Positions 62,674-64,000 of a stretch of DNA of 64,000 nt are shown here, in pieces. The stretch's first letter is position 1. Each line of letters begins with the position of its first letter. A model generated the notes under the pieces. The model worked only from the letters and a program-made list of their open reading frames with translations, was not told the DNA's origin and did no database searches. Source of the DNA: Pandoraea pneumonica (GTDB taxonomy: Bacteria; Pseudomonadota; Gammaproteobacteria; Burkholderiales; Burkholderiaceae). A program made the translations under genes and the position numbers. Where the stretch lies: positions 248,001 through 312,000 of the forward strand of contig NZ_CABPSK010000002.1 of assembly GCF_902459645.1 (NCBI RefSeq), in the 5' to 3' direction.

Positions 62674-64000
62674 TTACGCGGGTTTCTTGTCCTTCTTCTG
62701 GCCAAGCATCCGGTTGATCGACCATTGCTGGGCAATCGACAGGGTGTTGTTGACCACGTAGTACAGCACCAGGCCCGAGGGCAAGAAGAGGAACATGACC
62801 GAGAAAATCAGCGGCATGAACATCATCATCTTGGCTTGCATCGGATCCGGCGGCGTCGGGTTCAGCTTGGTCTGAATGAACATCGACACGGCCATCAGCA
62901 CCGGCAGGATGTAATACGGATCCTGCGTCGAAAGGTCATGAATCCAGCCCAGCCACGGCGCGCCGCGCATTTCCACCGACGACAGCAGCACCCAGTACAG
63001 CGCAATGAACACCGGAATCTGAATCACGATCGGAATACAGCCGCCGAACGGATTGACCTTCTCGGTCTTGTACAGCTCCATGAGCGACTGGTTCATCTTC
63101 TGCGGATCGCCCTTATAGCGTTCGCGCAGCGCCTGCATCCGCGGCGTGATTTCCTTCATGCGCGCCATCGACTTGTAGCTTGCTGCCGACAGCGGGAAGA
63201 ACACCAGCTTGATGATCACGGTCACGGCGATGATCGCCCAACCCCAGTTACCGATCAGGCCATGCAGCTTCGAGAGCAGCCAGAACAGCGGCTTGGCGAG
63301 GATGGTGAAGTAACCGTAGTCCTTCGTCAGCTCCAGGCCCGGCGCAATCTGCTCGAGCATGTGCTCTTCCTGCGGACCGGCGAACAGACGGGCATCGACC
63401 GTTTGCGTGCCGCCTGCCGGAATGCTCGCGAGCGGCTCTTTCACGCCAACGCGATACAGGCCGTTGTCGATCTTGCCGATGTAGTTGTCGCGCGGCACAC
63501 CTTCCTTCGGAATCCAGGCCGTGGCGAAGTAATGCTGCACCATGCCGATCCAGCCGTCGCTCGACTGCTTGTTGTACTTGGCCTTGTCCTTGTCGATGTC
63601 GCTAAACGTCACCTTCTGGAACTTGTCTTCGCTGCTGTAGACCGTCGGACCCGTGAACGTGTGCGAGAACTTCGCGCCGCTGATTTCACGGCCGTCGCGC
63701 ACGAGTTCCATGTACAGCGTCGGCTTGATCGGGGCGTCGGTCTTGTTGACGATCGTGTTCGACACGTCGATCACGTAGCTGCCGCGATGGAACGTGTAGG
63801 CACGCACCAGTTGCAGGCCGCCCTTGACCGGCGATTCGAACTTCACGGTCAGCGAGTCGCCCGTCATCGTGGTCGGGCCCGGCACTTGCGTGAAGATGTC
63901 GTTGTGGTTCGGGAAGTCGCCGCCGATCAGACCCGTGCGAGCGTAGTACTGATGGCTCGGGGTGTTATCGAACAGCACGACATGCTTGTCCGCTTCATCG
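62674..64000 (-). CDS. yidC: Membrane protein insertase YidC, partial (5' end outside window)
   Basis: The frame is open to the window edge, so the N-terminal part is missing; about 440 residues are seen. The periplasmic domain is followed by [21 protein letters not shown], the cytosolic loop with [33 protein letters not shown], and the Met-rich helix near the end, closing with KKDKKPA. It inserts membrane proteins alone or with SecYEG. rnpA, rpmH and dnaA are expected beyond the window. Confidence 0.96.
   Translation of the reverse strand, partial: DEADKHVVLFDNTPSHQYYARTGLIGGDFPNHNDIFTQVPGPTTMTGDSLTVKFESPVKGGLQLVRAYTFHRGSYVIDVSNTIVNKTDAPIKPTLYMELVRDGREISGAKFSHTFTGPTVYSSEDKFQKVTFSDIDKDKAKYNKQSSDGWIGMVQHYFATAWIPKEGVPRDNYIGKIDNGLYRVGVKEPLASIPAGGTQTVDARLFAGPQEEHMLEQIAPGLELTKDYGYFTILAKPLFWLLSKLHGLIGNWGWAIIAVTVIIKLVFFPLSAASYKSMARMKEITPRMQALRERYKGDPQKMNQSLMELYKTEKVNPFGGCIPIVIQIPVFIALYWVLLSSVEMRGAPWLGWIHDLSTQDPYYILPVLMAVSMFIQTKLNPTPPDPMQAKMMMFMPLIFSVMFLFLPSGLVLYYVVNNTLSIAQQWSINRMLGQKKDKKPA

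Noticed and set aside
1-64000. Insertion sequences, prophage, CRISPR, rRNA and tRNA genes
   Set aside because: No transposase or integrase translation, regularly spaced repeats, or cloverleaf/rRNA sequence was recognised by reading; short degenerate elements could be missed.

Overview
The window is GC-rich DNA with dense, often overlapping genes and no rRNA, tRNA, transposase, integrase or CRISPR array that I could recognise. Gene content (MmsA plus a GMC dehydrogenase, fused indolepyruvate:ferredoxin oxidoreductase, PhhA/PhhB, an A2M-PbpC locus, Hmu/Bhu heme uptake, MnmE-YidC) suggests a betaproteobacterium of the order Burkholderiales, family Burkholderiaceae. Pandoraea is my guess, but the genus cannot be proven from sequence alone.

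Layout. 0-4.4 kb: an operon of mmsA and a GMC dehydrogenase facing a divergent LysR gene, matching the known 3-hydroxypropionate catabolic layout (hpdR/mmsA/hpdH). 4.6-11.3 kb: fumC, a second LysR gene, an MHS-type MFS symporter, an amidohydrolase and a DASS dicarboxylate transporter. 11.6-12.7 kb: an orphan membrane/coiled-coil protein. 12.8-18.4 kb: trpS, a three-in-one indolepyruvate:ferredoxin oxidoreductase and its divergent Lrp/AsnC regulator. 18.5-22.5 kb: the most interesting part, a compact peptide-modification (RiPP-like) cluster. 22.7-29.5 kb: a Fur-box-preceded heme uptake operon. 29.5-40.5 kb: an ornithine cyclodeaminase-family enzyme, pbpC, a YhhN membrane protein, a 2008-residue alpha-2-macroglobulin and a FUSC-like membrane protein. 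40.5-44 kb: Lrp regulator with phhA/phhB, a SET-domain methyltransferase and a Cys-rich MarR protein. 43.9-45.2 kb: a gene-free region with clustered DnaA boxes and an AT-rich stretch. 45.2-64 kb: YbdK, a Kef-like antiporter, MnmC, a ClC antiporter, an OhrR-like regulator, DedA-rhodanese, an EmrB-like pump, an MHYT protein, small secreted proteins, a MerR regulator with a class IV aminotransferase-like gene, mnmE and the 3' part of yidC.

The candidate new system is the 18.5-22.5 kb operon. It holds a 52-residue acidic precursor with a short C-terminal core containing a single Cys. Four overlapping genes follow: a radical SAM/partial-SPASM enzyme, an MFS exporter, a second radical SAM protein fused to an ImmA/IrrE-type HExxH metallopeptidase domain, and a PqqD-like recognition element. 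The genes together provide substrate, recognition, two radical modifications, leader cleavage and export. I know of no described RiPP class with this exact set, but a database search is needed before calling it new. The cluster lies between the Lrp regulator and the heme operon and looks lower in GC than both.

Second-tier observations: an oriC-like DnaA-box cluster about 19 kb from yidC; three copies of TGAG-N6-TCAGATAA in a gene-free 0.7 kb stretch; a MerR-type operator with a perfect palindrome; an OhrR homologue whose usual sensing Cys is displaced; and a MarR protein with a C-terminal four-Cys motif.
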